From Acidimicrobiales bacterium (GTDB lineage: Bacteria; Actinomycetota; Acidimicrobiia; Acidimicrobiales; Iamiaceae), in contig DASQKY010000008.1 of the NCBI GenBank assembly GCA_035630295.1, positions 1 to 55,179 of the forward strand: DNA of 55,179 nt. The letters are read 5' to 3'. The position numbers and the translations under genes were made by a program. Under the pieces are notes generated by a model. It was not told where the DNA came from. It saw only the letters and a list, made by a program, of their open reading frames with translations, and ran no database searches. This document shows, one piece after another, positions 31,760 to 39,982 of the stretch (its first letter is position 1; every line of letters starts with the position of its first letter).

Positions 31760-33282
31760 CCGCCGGGGACGACGGGGTCGTGCCTCGCCACCCGGTGCAG
31801 CAGTGCGGCGGTCCGGGCCTTGGCGCGGGCCCCGAGCGCGTTCGACAACCAGGAGGCATCATCCCAGGTCAGAGGTCGGAACACACCGGCGAGGACGGCG
31901 GCGGCACTCAGCGTCGCCACCACGCCCGCGGCCAGCCCGATCGGGCCCCCCATGAGGACCACGACGCACCAGCCGACACCCCCGGATCCAGCGGCGACGC
32001 CGGCCGCCCTCAGGGTGGACGCGACGTGCACCGGGATGGGACCGACCCGCCGTCGCGCCACGACCCAGAGGGCGCCGATCGTCGTCAACTGGCCCAGGAC
32101 GCTCGCCAGCGCGGCGCCGAGCGCACCATGGGCGGCGACCAAGGGCACGGCGACGACGAGGTCGAGGACGCACGCGCCCAGACCGGCCAGCAGTGGGGAG
32201 GTGGCATCGCCGCGGGCCGCGAGGACGGCGGCGCTCACGGTCCACAGTGGCAGGAGGGCCATCGTCGTCAGCATCACCAACAGGACAGCACCGCTCCGGT
32301 GGTACTCGTCGCCGTACACGACGCGGATCGCGGCCGGGCCGAGGGCGGCGGTCCACGCGGTGACGGGCAGCATGGCGACGGTCAGCACGCGCAGGGCGCG
32401 GGCCCCAGCGGCCCGGAGGGGCCCGGCACCGTCGCCTGCGAGACCGCTGAAGGTGGACGTCATGACGGTCGAGCAGCGCTCCGACAGGGCCAGCAGGATG
32501 GCCGAGAGCCCGAAGGCGACGGAGTACCGGGCGACCTCCTCGTCGCTCGCCAGCGCGGCCAGCACCAGCAGCTCCGACCGGCGCCACACCACCACCGTCA
32601 TCGTCACGCCGACGGCGCTGAGCGCGGCGAAGCGCCACGGCGGCTCCGGCCGGGGGCGGGCCCCGTCGTCGGCCCCGGCCAGGGCCCGCCGCGCCAGCAG
32701 CGCGGCCACCGTGAGGTTGACCGCGATCATGACGGCTTCGACCGCGAACACGCCGGCGACTCCCCCCCCGGCGCGGAGGACGAGGATGGTGGCGGGCACC
32801 GCCGCCGCCCCGGTCACCAGGCCCACCACGTTGGCCTCTCGCCATCGCCGGCATCCGATGAGCACCGCGGCCGGGACCATCTGCATGGTGCCCAGCAGGG
32901 TCACCACGGCGGCGAGGAGCCAAGCCGCCCGCAGGTCGTCGTCCCACAGGGCGGGCAGGGCGACCAGCGCCGCGGCCGACGCCCCGGTGACGCCGTGCAG
33001 CCGGGCTCCCCACCGGACGAGGTGACGCGCCCCGGCCCGGTCGTGGCTGGCGTGCGTCGAGGCCACGGAGCGCACCAGGGCGATGAAGCCGCCGGAGCCG
33101 GCCAGCGTGATCGCCGCGGTGGCGGCGAAGGCGATCACGCTCTGTCGCCCGAGCCCACCGGCGCCGAGGGTGGCGTCGATGGCCACCGACAGCACCCCCA
33201 CGTACAGGTTGGGCACGACGACGCTGGCGACGACCCACAGGCCGCCACCGAGCGGCGTGTCCCGCTGGCCCTCAGCCGTCAC
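31729..33282 (-). CDS. Wzx-like polysaccharide flippase / MOP-superfamily transporter
   Basis: A 517-residue polytopic protein with about 14 helices, typical of lipid-linked oligosaccharide flippases. Segments such as GLWVVASVVVPNLYVGVL, the loop AIRVVYGDEYHRSGAVLLV and LPLWTVSAAVLAARGDATSP (residues ~345-365) match Wzx/MurJ-like proteins. It would move undecaprenyl-linked repeat units across the membrane before polymerisation. GTG 33282 overlaps the stop of the preceding glycosyltransferase gene by GTGA. Convergent overlap with the plus-strand transferase is 31 bases. Wzx sequences vary widely, so the glycan cannot be deduced. Confidence 0.85.
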   Translation of the reverse strand: MTAEGQRDTPLGGGLWVVASVVVPNLYVGVLSVAIDATLGAGGLGRQSVIAFAATAAITLAGSGGFIALVRSVASTHASHDRAGARHLVRWGARLHGVTGASAAALVALPALWDDDLRAAWLLAAVVTLLGTMQMVPAAVLIGCRRWREANVVGLVTGAAAVPATILVLRAGGGVAGVFAVEAVMIAVNLTVAALLARRALAGADDGARPRPEPPWRFAALSAVGVTMTVVVWRRSELLVLAALASDEEVARYSVAFGLSAILLALSERCSTVMTSTFSGLAGDGAGPLRAAGARALRVLTVAMLPVTAWTAALGPAAIRVVYGDEYHRSGAVLLVMLTTMALLPLWTVSAAVLAARGDATSPLLAGLGACVLDLVVAVPLVAAHGALGAALASVLGQLTTIGALWVVARRRVGPIPVHVASTLRAAGVAAGSGGVGWCVVVLMGGPIGLAAGVVATLSAAAVLAGVFRPLTWDDASWLSNALGARAKARTAALLHRVARHDPVVPGGQAPRPAASE

Positions 33283-34370
33283 CTGACTGCGCCGGAGAGG
33301 CCGAGGTAGGCCGACTCGTAGGCGGCGAGCATCCGATCCCGGTCGTGGCGGTCAGCCGTCAGCGCCCGGCCGGCGCGGCCCATGGCGGCCACGACGTCGG
33401 GCCTTCGCAGGAGGTCGACGACGGCGGCGGCCACGGTGGGGGGGCGGGTGTCGGCGAGGAGGACGCCGGCGCCCCCGCCGAGGAGCCGCCGCATGCCGCC
33501 GACGTCGGGGGCGACGAGGGGCGTTCCGGCCCGCAACGTCTCGAGCGCGGCCAGCGAGAGGCCTTCCGATCGGGAGGTCGACACCACCACGGTCGCCCGC
33601 TGGACCACGGCCCGGGCGTCACGACGAACACCCAGGAACCGGACGTGGGCGCCGAGGCCCAACGAGGTGGCCAGAGCCTCGAGAGCGGTGCGCTCCGGCC
33701 CGTCGCCCACCACGAGCAGACGGGCGGTGGGGACGGCGTCGATGACGAGCCGGGTGGCGCGGATGGCGCGGTCGACGGCCTTGACGGCCACCAGCGAACC
33801 GACCACCGCCACCGTGGGCCCGTCGCGCCCGAGCTCGGCGTCGAGGCCGGCCAGAAGGGGATCGTCCGGCGCCAGGGCCGGACCGACCCCGTTGAGGATG
33901 ACCTCCGTCCGGTCGGCCGCGCACCCGTGGGCCACCATGCGGTCCCGCAGGTCGTCGTCGACGCAGACGAGGCGGTCTCCGCTCCGCAGCAGTCGGGCCG
34001 CAGCTCGGTCGCCCTCGACTCGACCGCCGTGGAACGTCGTCAGCAGGGGTGGGCCGCCGCCCGCCAGCAGGCGCGCCGTGCGGGCCACGGCCGCCATGCG
34101 CGGGTTGTGGGCGTGGACGACCGTCGGTCGACGGGCGCGGATGGCGCGGGCGACGGAGACGGCGGCGGTCGCCACGCCGAGCGGCGAGCGGCCGAGGCCC
34201 GCGACGTGGAGCCGGGCGATGCCGGCCGCCGCGAGCTCGTCCTCGAGGGGGCCGGGCGGGGCCACCAGGGCCACGTCGTGCCCGCGGGTGGCGACGTGGC
34301 GCGCCAGGTCGACGGCGATGCGCTCGGCCCCGGCCACCTCCAGCGTCGGCGACAGGACCAGCAACCTCAC
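33279..34370 (-). CDS. Glycosyltransferase family 4
   Basis: A 363-residue GT-B enzyme. LLVLSPTLEVAGAERIAVDL opens the N-terminal domain (shown in part), VVHAHNPRMAAVARTARL and LLTTFHGGRVEG belong to the acceptor half, and VAVVGSLVAVKAVDRAIRA near 188 begins the donor domain. The donor signature is VVSTSRSEGLSLAALETL, with the conserved Glu, followed by APDVGGMRRLL. It starts at GTG 34370, overlapping the previous stop, and ends by overlapping the flippase start. It likely adds one sugar to the repeat unit of the cluster's polymer. Confidence 0.9.
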   Translation of the reverse strand: MRLLVLSPTLEVAGAERIAVDLARHVATRGHDVALVAPPGPLEDELAAAGIARLHVAGLGRSPLGVATAAVSVARAIRARRPTVVHAHNPRMAAVARTARLLAGGGPPLLTTFHGGRVEGDRAAARLLRSGDRLVCVDDDLRDRMVAHGCAADRTEVILNGVGPALAPDDPLLAGLDAELGRDGPTVAVVGSLVAVKAVDRAIRATRLVIDAVPTARLLVVGDGPERTALEALATSLGLGAHVRFLGVRRDARAVVQRATVVVSTSRSEGLSLAALETLRAGTPLVAPDVGGMRRLLGGGAGVLLADTRPPTVAAAVVDLLRRPDVVAAMGRAGRALTADRHDRDRMLAAYESAYLGLSGAVR

Positions 34371-35452
34371 CGGGCCGACCTGTCGAGCGCGTCTCGGTAG
34401 GCGGCTTCGACGGCGGCGGCCGTCGCCGGGGCCGACCGATGGGCCTCGATGTGCTCCCGGGCGCGCCCGATCCTCGCCGTGGTGCCCGCCTCGTCGCTCA
34501 CCGTCCGGCGAACCGCCTCGGCCAGGGCCGCGGGATCGTCGGGCGGCACGGTGACCAGGGTGTCGGGAGGGGCCATCTCGGGGATGCCCCCCACCCGGGT
34601 CGCGACCACCGGCACCCTGGCCGCCATGGCCTCCAGCACGGCCATCGGGCTGTTCTCGAAGTGGGAGCTCACGACCAGCACGCGGAGCTCAGCCAGCGCC
34701 ACCGCCGCCGGGACGTGGCCCGGGAAGCGCATCACCCCGTCGAGCCCCGCCTGCGTCGCCATGGCCTGCAGCTCGTCCCTCTCGGAGCCGTCGCCGAACA
34801 CCACGAAGCGCGACGACGGGTCGTCGCGGTGCAGCAGCGAGGCCGCACGGATGAACACCTCGACGCCCTTGACCCGCTCGAGCGCGGTCAGCATGCCGAC
34901 CTCCGCGCCGCCACCGGCATGCCGGTCGACATCGACGCCGTTGGGGATGATCGTGGCCAGGGTGGTCCGGTACCCGGCGTCGGTCGCCCGGCGCAGGAGG
35001 GCTCGGGAGGGCACGATCAGGACGTCGGCCCGGCCCACGAGACGCCCCTCGACCGTCCCGTAGGCGAGCCGGTGGCGGCGGAGCGTGCCGGCCGGGGCGC
35101 CGGGGAGGGGCACGAGGACGTCCGGGAGGCCGTGCAGGGTGTGGACGCGGGCGGTGCCGGGGCCCGGCCGCCGACCGGCGAGGCACCACAGCCCGCTGCG
35201 CCGGTCGTGGCTGTGGACGACGTCGACGTCGCGGCCGAGTCGCCGCACGCGCCGTGCGCTCATGGCGTCCCACGGCGACCGGGACCGGACGACCACCGGG
35301 TCGGAGCCGGCGCGGGCGAAGGCTTCGGCGGCCCCGGTCGAGGCGGCGACGACGCGCACGACGGCGCCGGCGGCCACGAGGTCACGCGCCAGCAGCCGGG
35401 CGTGCTCCACCGGTCCACCGCGCTCGATGGTGGTCACGAGGAGGACCTTCAC
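34367..35452 (-). CDS. Glycosyltransferase family 4
   Basis: A 361-residue GT4 enzyme. It begins VKVLLVTTIERGGPVEHARL, has DVDVVHSHDRRSGLW and VHTLHGLPDVLVPLPG in the acceptor domain, and IIPNGVDVDRHAGGGAEVGM at the linker. The donor site shows SSHFENSPMAVLEAMAARVP, the characteristic Glu-containing motif, and ATRVGGIPEMAP. The open frame continues upstream into the polymerase gene, but GTG 35452, four bases inside that gene's end, gives a normal start. It is one of three transferases here coupled by overlaps. Confidence 0.9.
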   Translation of the reverse strand: MKVLLVTTIERGGPVEHARLLARDLVAAGAVVRVVAASTGAAEAFARAGSDPVVVRSRSPWDAMSARRVRRLGRDVDVVHSHDRRSGLWCLAGRRPGPGTARVHTLHGLPDVLVPLPGAPAGTLRRHRLAYGTVEGRLVGRADVLIVPSRALLRRATDAGYRTTLATIIPNGVDVDRHAGGGAEVGMLTALERVKGVEVFIRAASLLHRDDPSSRFVVFGDGSERDELQAMATQAGLDGVMRFPGHVPAAVALAELRVLVVSSHFENSPMAVLEAMAARVPVVATRVGGIPEMAPPDTLVTVPPDDPAALAEAVRRTVSDEAGTTARIGRAREHIEAHRSAPATAAAVEAAYRDALDRSAR

Positions 35453-36693
35453 GGCGAGGCCGCGTCGGGCGCGCTCCGGCGGACGAGGGCCCGCAGGACC
35501 ACCGCCAGGGCGCCGACGAACCACAGCGGCGGTGCGATCTGCACGCTGAGGAACAGGGCGCCGACGACGGCGACGATGTGGCTGGACTGCAGGGCGGTGG
35601 CGATCGCCTCCAGGTCGGAGCGCCCGTGCCGGCGAGCCTCGTGGTGGCTCCGGTGGAGGAGGAGCCCCGTGCCGGCCACGAAGGCGAGGAAGGCGACGAG
35701 GGCCGGCACCCCGTTCTCGGCGAGCACCTCGAGGTAGGCGTTGTGCGCCACCGGCCGGACGAGGTGGAGCGGGTCGTCGACGACGTAGTCGGCGGCCCGC
35801 GCCGGGTACAGCCCCGTGCCCACCCCGAGCAGGGGGTGGTCCTCGGCCATGTCCACGGCACCGCGCCACAGGGCGGCTCGGGAGTCGACGTTGTCGCCGG
35901 CGATGACCCCCTTGGCGCCGAGGCGCTCCTCGATGAAGGGTCGCTCCAGGACGAGGGCGAACCCGGCCCCGACCACGAGGACGGCGGCGGCTGCGGCGAC
36001 GCTGCGAAGGCCGACGCGACGGGCCAGGACCGCCCAGACGGCCGCGACGGCGAGACCGATGAGCGCACCGCGCGACAGGGTCCCGGCGGTCCCGGCGACG
36101 ATGGCGACCACGGCCGCTCCCCACGCCCAGCGGGCTCGCCCCTCCCGTGCCACGAGGTGGAGGCCGAGCGGGACGGCCGTGGCCAGCACGTAGGCGAAGT
36201 CGTTGGCGTCGCCGATGGGCCCCGACGCCCGATCCGCGGTGCCGACGAGGAACCGGGAAAGCCCCACGACGGCCGCCGCCGCGGCCGAGGCCGTCAGGAC
36301 CCCGAACAGCGTGACGATCCCCTCGCTCGTGCGCACCACCTGGATGACGAGCACGACCAGGGCGGCGTACTGGACGTAACGCGCCGTCGGGCCGCTCCCG
36401 CCGCCGACGTCCCCCGACGTGAGCCACGATGCGGCCACCAGCGCGAGGAAGACGGCCATCGGGACCAGGATCGGGGCCAGGACGGGCGGCGAGCGCCACG
36501 GGGCGCTAGCCACGAAGGCCACGCCGAGGGCCAGCCCGAGCAGCTTGACGATCGAGAGCGTCTCGGTCGGGTATCCGAGGGTGTCGTCCCACGGGAAGGC
36601 GGCGACGAGCGCGGCGAGCAGGAGGAAGGCCAGCCCCCGGTCACCGGTCCACGAACGACGCTCAATCGGCGCCGAGGGTGCGCCGATAGGCAT
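35449..36693 (-). CDS. O-antigen ligase/polymerase-like membrane protein
   Basis: A 414-residue protein with 10-12 helices of the Wzy/WaaL family. The large extracytoplasmic loop near residues 255-310 contains RAALWRGAVDMAEDHPLLG and then GVGTGLYPARAADYV and VAHNAYLEVLAENGVPAL; the H-N-x-Y-L-E-V-L-A-E-x-G core is the family hallmark. The earlier GTLSRGALIGLAVAAVW also fits. It would join repeat units into a polymer or attach it to an acceptor. ATG 36693 lies 32 bases inside the end of the next gene upstream. Its stop overlaps the following glycosyltransferase start by GTGA. Confidence 0.88.
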   Translation of the reverse strand: MPIGAPSAPIERRSWTGDRGLAFLLLAALVAAFPWDDTLGYPTETLSIVKLLGLALGVAFVASAPWRSPPVLAPILVPMAVFLALVAASWLTSGDVGGGSGPTARYVQYAALVVLVIQVVRTSEGIVTLFGVLTASAAAAAVVGLSRFLVGTADRASGPIGDANDFAYVLATAVPLGLHLVAREGRARWAWGAAVVAIVAGTAGTLSRGALIGLAVAAVWAVLARRVGLRSVAAAAAVLVVGAGFALVLERPFIEERLGAKGVIAGDNVDSRAALWRGAVDMAEDHPLLGVGTGLYPARAADYVVDDPLHLVRPVAHNAYLEVLAENGVPALVAFLAFVAGTGLLLHRSHHEARRHGRSDLEAIATALQSSHIVAVVGALFLSVQIAPPLWFVGALAVVLRALVRRSAPDAASP

Positions 36694-37708
36694 CCGACCA
36701 GCCTTTCACCATTCGCTCGGCCCCGTGGCCCCGTCCGCGGGCGCGTTGCGCCTCCAGGAGCCGCATCCGGAGGCCCGGTTCCTCGACCACCCGTCGGAGC
36801 ATCCGAGCGGCCTCGTCGGACGACGCGAACAGCTGGTCGCCGTCGAGGATCTCGCGGTTGGCCGGGATGTCCGAGGCGATCACGACGACGTCCCGGGCGA
36901 TCGCCTCGAGGACGGCGACGGACTGCCCGTCGGTGGCCGACCAGTGGAGGTAGGCGGTCGTCCGGGCGAGGTGCTCCAGCACCTCGTGGTGCGGCAGCCA
37001 ACCGGTCACGGGGACACCGAGCGCCTCCACCGCCTCGACCATCGTGGCCGGACCGCCGCCGACCCACCGCGTCCGAGCCAGGCCGTCGAGGGACCGCAGG
37101 ATCCGGGCGCTCTCCACCGGTCGCCGAGACCCCACCAGCCGGCCGCCGGCCACGACGGCGGCCCCGTCATCGACGCGTCGCACCGGCGGGGCGTGGTCGT
37201 CGAGCTCGGGGAGCCCGTTGGCGACGACGACGACGCGTCGGGCGCCGAACCGGCGGGCGACCTCGGCCTCGGCCTCGCTGACCGTGCCGACGACGTCGCT
37301 CCGGCGGGCCGCGATGCGGTCGGCCACCGCGCCCACGACCCGGTACGGCCAGTCGCGGTGCGTCGAGGCCCATCCGTGGGGGGTGTAGAGGCGAGGAACC
37401 GACCGGTCGAGTGCGCCACCGACGAGCCCGGCGAAGGTCGAGTGCAGATGGACGACGTCGGGCCGGAGCCGGGCGACCAGGCCGCGGAGCTGGCGGGCCG
37501 CCGTCACCTGGGCGGCCGCGGTGCGTCGGTCCCAGTCCAGCTCATGGACGTCGTACTCGCTGTCCCCCCCCAGCACGGGAGGGGTCTCGGGGTGGCGGCC
37601 GAAGGCGAGGGTGACCTCGTCCCCCTGGCGGGCCAGGCCGCAGCACAGCGTCTCGACGATCCGCAACGTCCCGGCGTAGGAGGCCTCGGTCACCTGGAGG
37701 ATGCGCAC
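36662..37708 (-). CDS. Glycosyltransferase family 4
   Basis: A GT-B transferase of about 348 residues from GTG 37708. VRILQVTEASYAGTLRIVET opens the fold; DVVHLHSTFAGLVGG and PRLYTPHGWASTHRDW lie in the acceptor domain; AAVVAGGRLVGSRRPVESA is the donor-domain start, and AYLHWSATDGQSVAVLEAIA the donor motif, with Asp-Gly-Gln in place of the more usual Glu-Gly. In-frame ATG 37765 and TTG 37777 would add up to 23 residues before the conserved start. It is the most upstream minus-strand gene of the cluster and probably the first to be transcribed. Confidence 0.88.
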   Translation of the reverse strand: MRILQVTEASYAGTLRIVETLCCGLARQGDEVTLAFGRHPETPPVLGGDSEYDVHELDWDRRTAAAQVTAARQLRGLVARLRPDVVHLHSTFAGLVGGALDRSVPRLYTPHGWASTHRDWPYRVVGAVADRIAARRSDVVGTVSEAEAEVARRFGARRVVVVANGLPELDDHAPPVRRVDDGAAVVAGGRLVGSRRPVESARILRSLDGLARTRWVGGGPATMVEAVEALGVPVTGWLPHHEVLEHLARTTAYLHWSATDGQSVAVLEAIARDVVVIASDIPANREILDGDQLFASSDEAARMLRRVVEEPGLRMRLLEAQRARGRGHGAERMVKGWSDAYRRTLGAD

Positions 37709-38012
37709 CGAGCAGGATCTTTGCAGCACCCGGCGGGTCAGGGCCCCTAGGACCGTCCGGGCCATGGCAGAGGGCAACGTCCGGCCGTCGCCTCACGGGC
37801 GCCTGCACCTCGGCCGTCGCGGGGCGGTACGACCCGCCCGAGGTCCACGATGACGAACGATCGACTCCGGCGAGGGTCGGTGATCGTCCCCACGCACGCA
37901 CCGGTCGCGCCCCGGGCGCGGTTCTGGCGGGGTTCCAGCGGTCGCTGAGCGGAGAACGCACGAGGCCCTGACCTGCGAGAGATTGTCGCTGGTCAGGGCC
38001 TGTTCTGTGGAG
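37709..38012. other. Intergenic stretch with tRNA-distal hairpin
   Basis: About 300 bases between the last exopolysaccharide gene and the tRNA. Apart from the hairpin at 37963-38001 listed separately I see no gene, repeat or integrase remnant. The promoter of the exopolysaccharide operon should lie here but no clear boxes were found. Confidence 0.5.
37963..38001 (-). terminator. Terminator hairpin downstream of tRNA-Arg
   Basis: A perfect 11-bp stem AGGCCCTGACC (37963-37973) with GGTCAGGGCCT (37991-38001) and a 17-base loop, 12 bases beyond the 3' end of the minus-strand tRNA. It probably ends the tRNA transcript. Confidence 0.65.
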
Positions 38013-38084
38013 CGCCCTCGGGGCGACTCGAACGCCCGCACACGGCTCCGGAGGCCGATGCTCTATCCGCTGAGCTACGAGGGC
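38013..38084 (-). tRNA. tRNA-Arg (anticodon CCG)
   Basis: A 72-base cloverleaf read on the minus strand. Acceptor stem GCCCTCG/CGAGGGC, D-arm GCTC...GAGC, anticodon loop CTCCGGA with anticodon CCG (reads CGG), T-arm GGGCG-TTCGAGT-CGCCC, discriminator G. CCA is not encoded. The first anticodon-stem pair is a T-T mismatch. On the minus strand a TACGCT box lies about 11 bases upstream of the 5' end, with no convincing -35. Confidence 0.93.
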
Positions 38085-38229
38085 TGGGTGTCGCAGCGTA
38101 GCAACGGGCTCGGGTAGGACCCCAAGGCGTTGACCGGGGTGCCGGCGGAGGCACGCCGGCGGCGAGGGGAACGGGGTCCCGGCCGATGCGAGGCGGCCGA
38201 CGACAGGACCACACCTAGGATGCGCGGCC

Positions 38230-38625
38230 GTGACGCCCACCATCCTCGTCGTCGAAGACGACCCGGTGATCCTGGACCTCCTGGCCCTCACCCTCGAGAT
38301 GGAGGGGTGGCAGGTCCTGCGAGCCACCGATGCCGTCACGGCCGTCGAGATGGCCCGGTCGGAGCAGCCCGACCTGGTGCTCAGTGACGTGATGATGCCG
38401 GGTCGGAGCGGGCTCGACCTGTGTGACGACATCGCCGCCGCCACCGAGACGGCGGGGACCCCTGTCGTCCTCCTCTCGGCCCGGGCCCTGCCGGCCGAGA
38501 TGGCCGCCGGCTTCGCCGCGGGTGCCGCCGACTACGTGACCAAGCCGTTCGACCCCGACGACCTCATCGGGCGCATCCGGGCCGTCCTCGAGGGCCGGGC
38601 GCCCGACGGCGCCGGGAGCCCCTGA
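38230..38625 (+). CDS. Single-domain response regulator (CheY-like)
   Basis: A 131-residue receiver domain without an output domain. The acidic pocket is LVVEDDPVILDLLAL, the phospho-acceptor Asp sits in DLVLSDVMMPGRSGLD near residue 54, the conserved Ser is in VVLLSARALP and the Lys in DYVTKPFDPDDL. It starts at GTG 38230. No kinase is adjacent. It ends two bases before lysA, so the two are probably on one transcript; the link may be accidental. Receiver-only proteins act by protein contact or as phosphate relays. Confidence 0.92.
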   Translation: MTPTILVVEDDPVILDLLALTLEMEGWQVLRATDAVTAVEMARSEQPDLVLSDVMMPGRSGLDLCDDIAAATETAGTPVVLLSARALPAEMAAGFAAGAADYVTKPFDPDDLIGRIRAVLEGRAPDGAGSP

Positions 38626-38627
38626 CC

Positions 38628-39953
38628 GTGGCGACGGGCGGGGAGGGCGGCTCAGGCGCCCCACCGGGCGACGTCGATCGTGCGGGGGCCATCGCCCCCG
38701 GCCTCCTCCCCGACACGGCGGCCGTCGGCCCCGACGGGACGCTGTGGGTCGGCGGGTGCTCGCTGCTGGACCTGGCCGAGCGGTTCGGCACCCCGCTGTT
38801 CGTCTACGACGAGGCCCACCTCCGGGCCCGCTGCCGGGAGGCGCTGGCCGCCTTCGGGGACGGCGTGGCCTACGCCACCAAGGCCTTCCTGTGCCGGGCC
38901 ATGGCCCGCCTGGCCCACGAGGAGGGCCTGCACCTGGACGTGGCCACCGCCGGGGAGATGCACGTGGCCCTGGCCGCCGGGGTCCCCGCGGAGCGCCTCG
39001 TGCTGCACGGCAACAACAAGTCCGACCTCGAGCTCTCGGCGGCCCGCACCGTCGGGATCGGCCGCATCGTGGTCGACTCCTTCGACGAGCTGGACCGGCT
39101 CGACCGGCTCCACGCCGCCGACGGGGCCCGGCCCCGGGTGCTGCTGCGGGTCACGCCCGGCATCGAGGCCCACACCCACGAGTACGTCCGCACCGGCCAG
39201 GACGACTCCAAGTTCGGCTTCACCCTCTCCTCCGGCGCCGCCGCCGAGGCGGTGGCCCGGGCCCAGGCCTCGCCCTCGGTGGAGCTGGTCGGCATCCACT
39301 TCCACATCGGCAGCCAGGTGTTCGTGGCCGGTTTCTTCCACGACGCGGTGGCCGCCGTCGCCGCCTGGTTCAACGCCCTGGGCCTCCCCGAGCTGTCCAT
39401 CGGCGGGGGCATCGGCGTCGCCTACGTCACCGGCGAGTCCGCCCCCTCCATCGCCGAGTGGGGAGCGGCGGTCCGGGCCGCCTGCGCCGAGGCCGGCATC
39501 ACCGCCCGGGTCACCGGCGAGCCGGGACGGGCCATCGCCGCCGCCGCCGCCCTCACGCTCTACACCGTGGGCACGGTCAAGGACCTCCCCGGCATCCGCA
39601 CCTACGTGTCGGTCGACGGCGGCATGAGCGACAACCCCCGCCCCGTCCTCTACGGCAGCGGCTACGAGGCCTTCCTCCCCCGGGACCCGGGGGCGGCCCG
39701 GCCCCGGGTGGTGACCATCGTCGGCAAGCACTGCGAGTCCGGCGACCTCCTCGTCCGCGACGCCCGGGTCCCGGCCGGCCTGGCTGTCGGCGACGTGCTG
39801 GCCACGCCGGTCACCGGCGCCTACGGCCACTCGATGGGCTCCAACTACAACAAGGTCCTCCGGCCCGCGGTGGTGTTCGTGGCCGACGGGCACGCCCGCC
39901 TGGTCGTCCGGCGGGAGACGCCCGACGACCTCCTGGCCACCGACGTGGCCTGA
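38628..39953 (+). CDS. lysA: Diaminopimelate decarboxylase
   Basis: A 441-residue PLP enzyme of fold type III, catalysing the last step of lysine biosynthesis from meso-diaminopimelate. The PLP lysine is in VAYATKAFLC near residue 85, HGNNKSDLEL and IHFHIGSQV follow, then the phosphate loop SIGGGIGVAY and GEPGRAIAAA. The C-terminal domain has KHCESGDLLV with the catalytic Cys from the partner subunit. GTG 38628 has GGGAG upstream. The N-terminal ~30 residues are longer than the core needs, as in other actinobacterial enzymes. Confidence 0.93.
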   Translation: MATGGEGGSGAPPGDVDRAGAIAPGLLPDTAAVGPDGTLWVGGCSLLDLAERFGTPLFVYDEAHLRARCREALAAFGDGVAYATKAFLCRAMARLAHEEGLHLDVATAGEMHVALAAGVPAERLVLHGNNKSDLELSAARTVGIGRIVVDSFDELDRLDRLHAADGARPRVLLRVTPGIEAHTHEYVRTGQDDSKFGFTLSSGAAAEAVARAQASPSVELVGIHFHIGSQVFVAGFFHDAVAAVAAWFNALGLPELSIGGGIGVAYVTGESAPSIAEWGAAVRAACAEAGITARVTGEPGRAIAAAAALTLYTVGTVKDLPGIRTYVSVDGGMSDNPRPVLYGSGYEAFLPRDPGAARPRVVTIVGKHCESGDLLVRDARVPAGLAVGDVLATPVTGAYGHSMGSNYNKVLRPAVVFVADGHARLVVRRETPDDLLATDVA

Positions 39954-39982
39954 CGGTCCGGCAGGGGCCCCCGGCGGGCTCG

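Noticed and set aside
22300-38100. A tRNA-bordered genomic island
   Set aside because: Codon style differs, but no integrase, transposase or repeated tRNA 3' end was found, so the borders are not supported.
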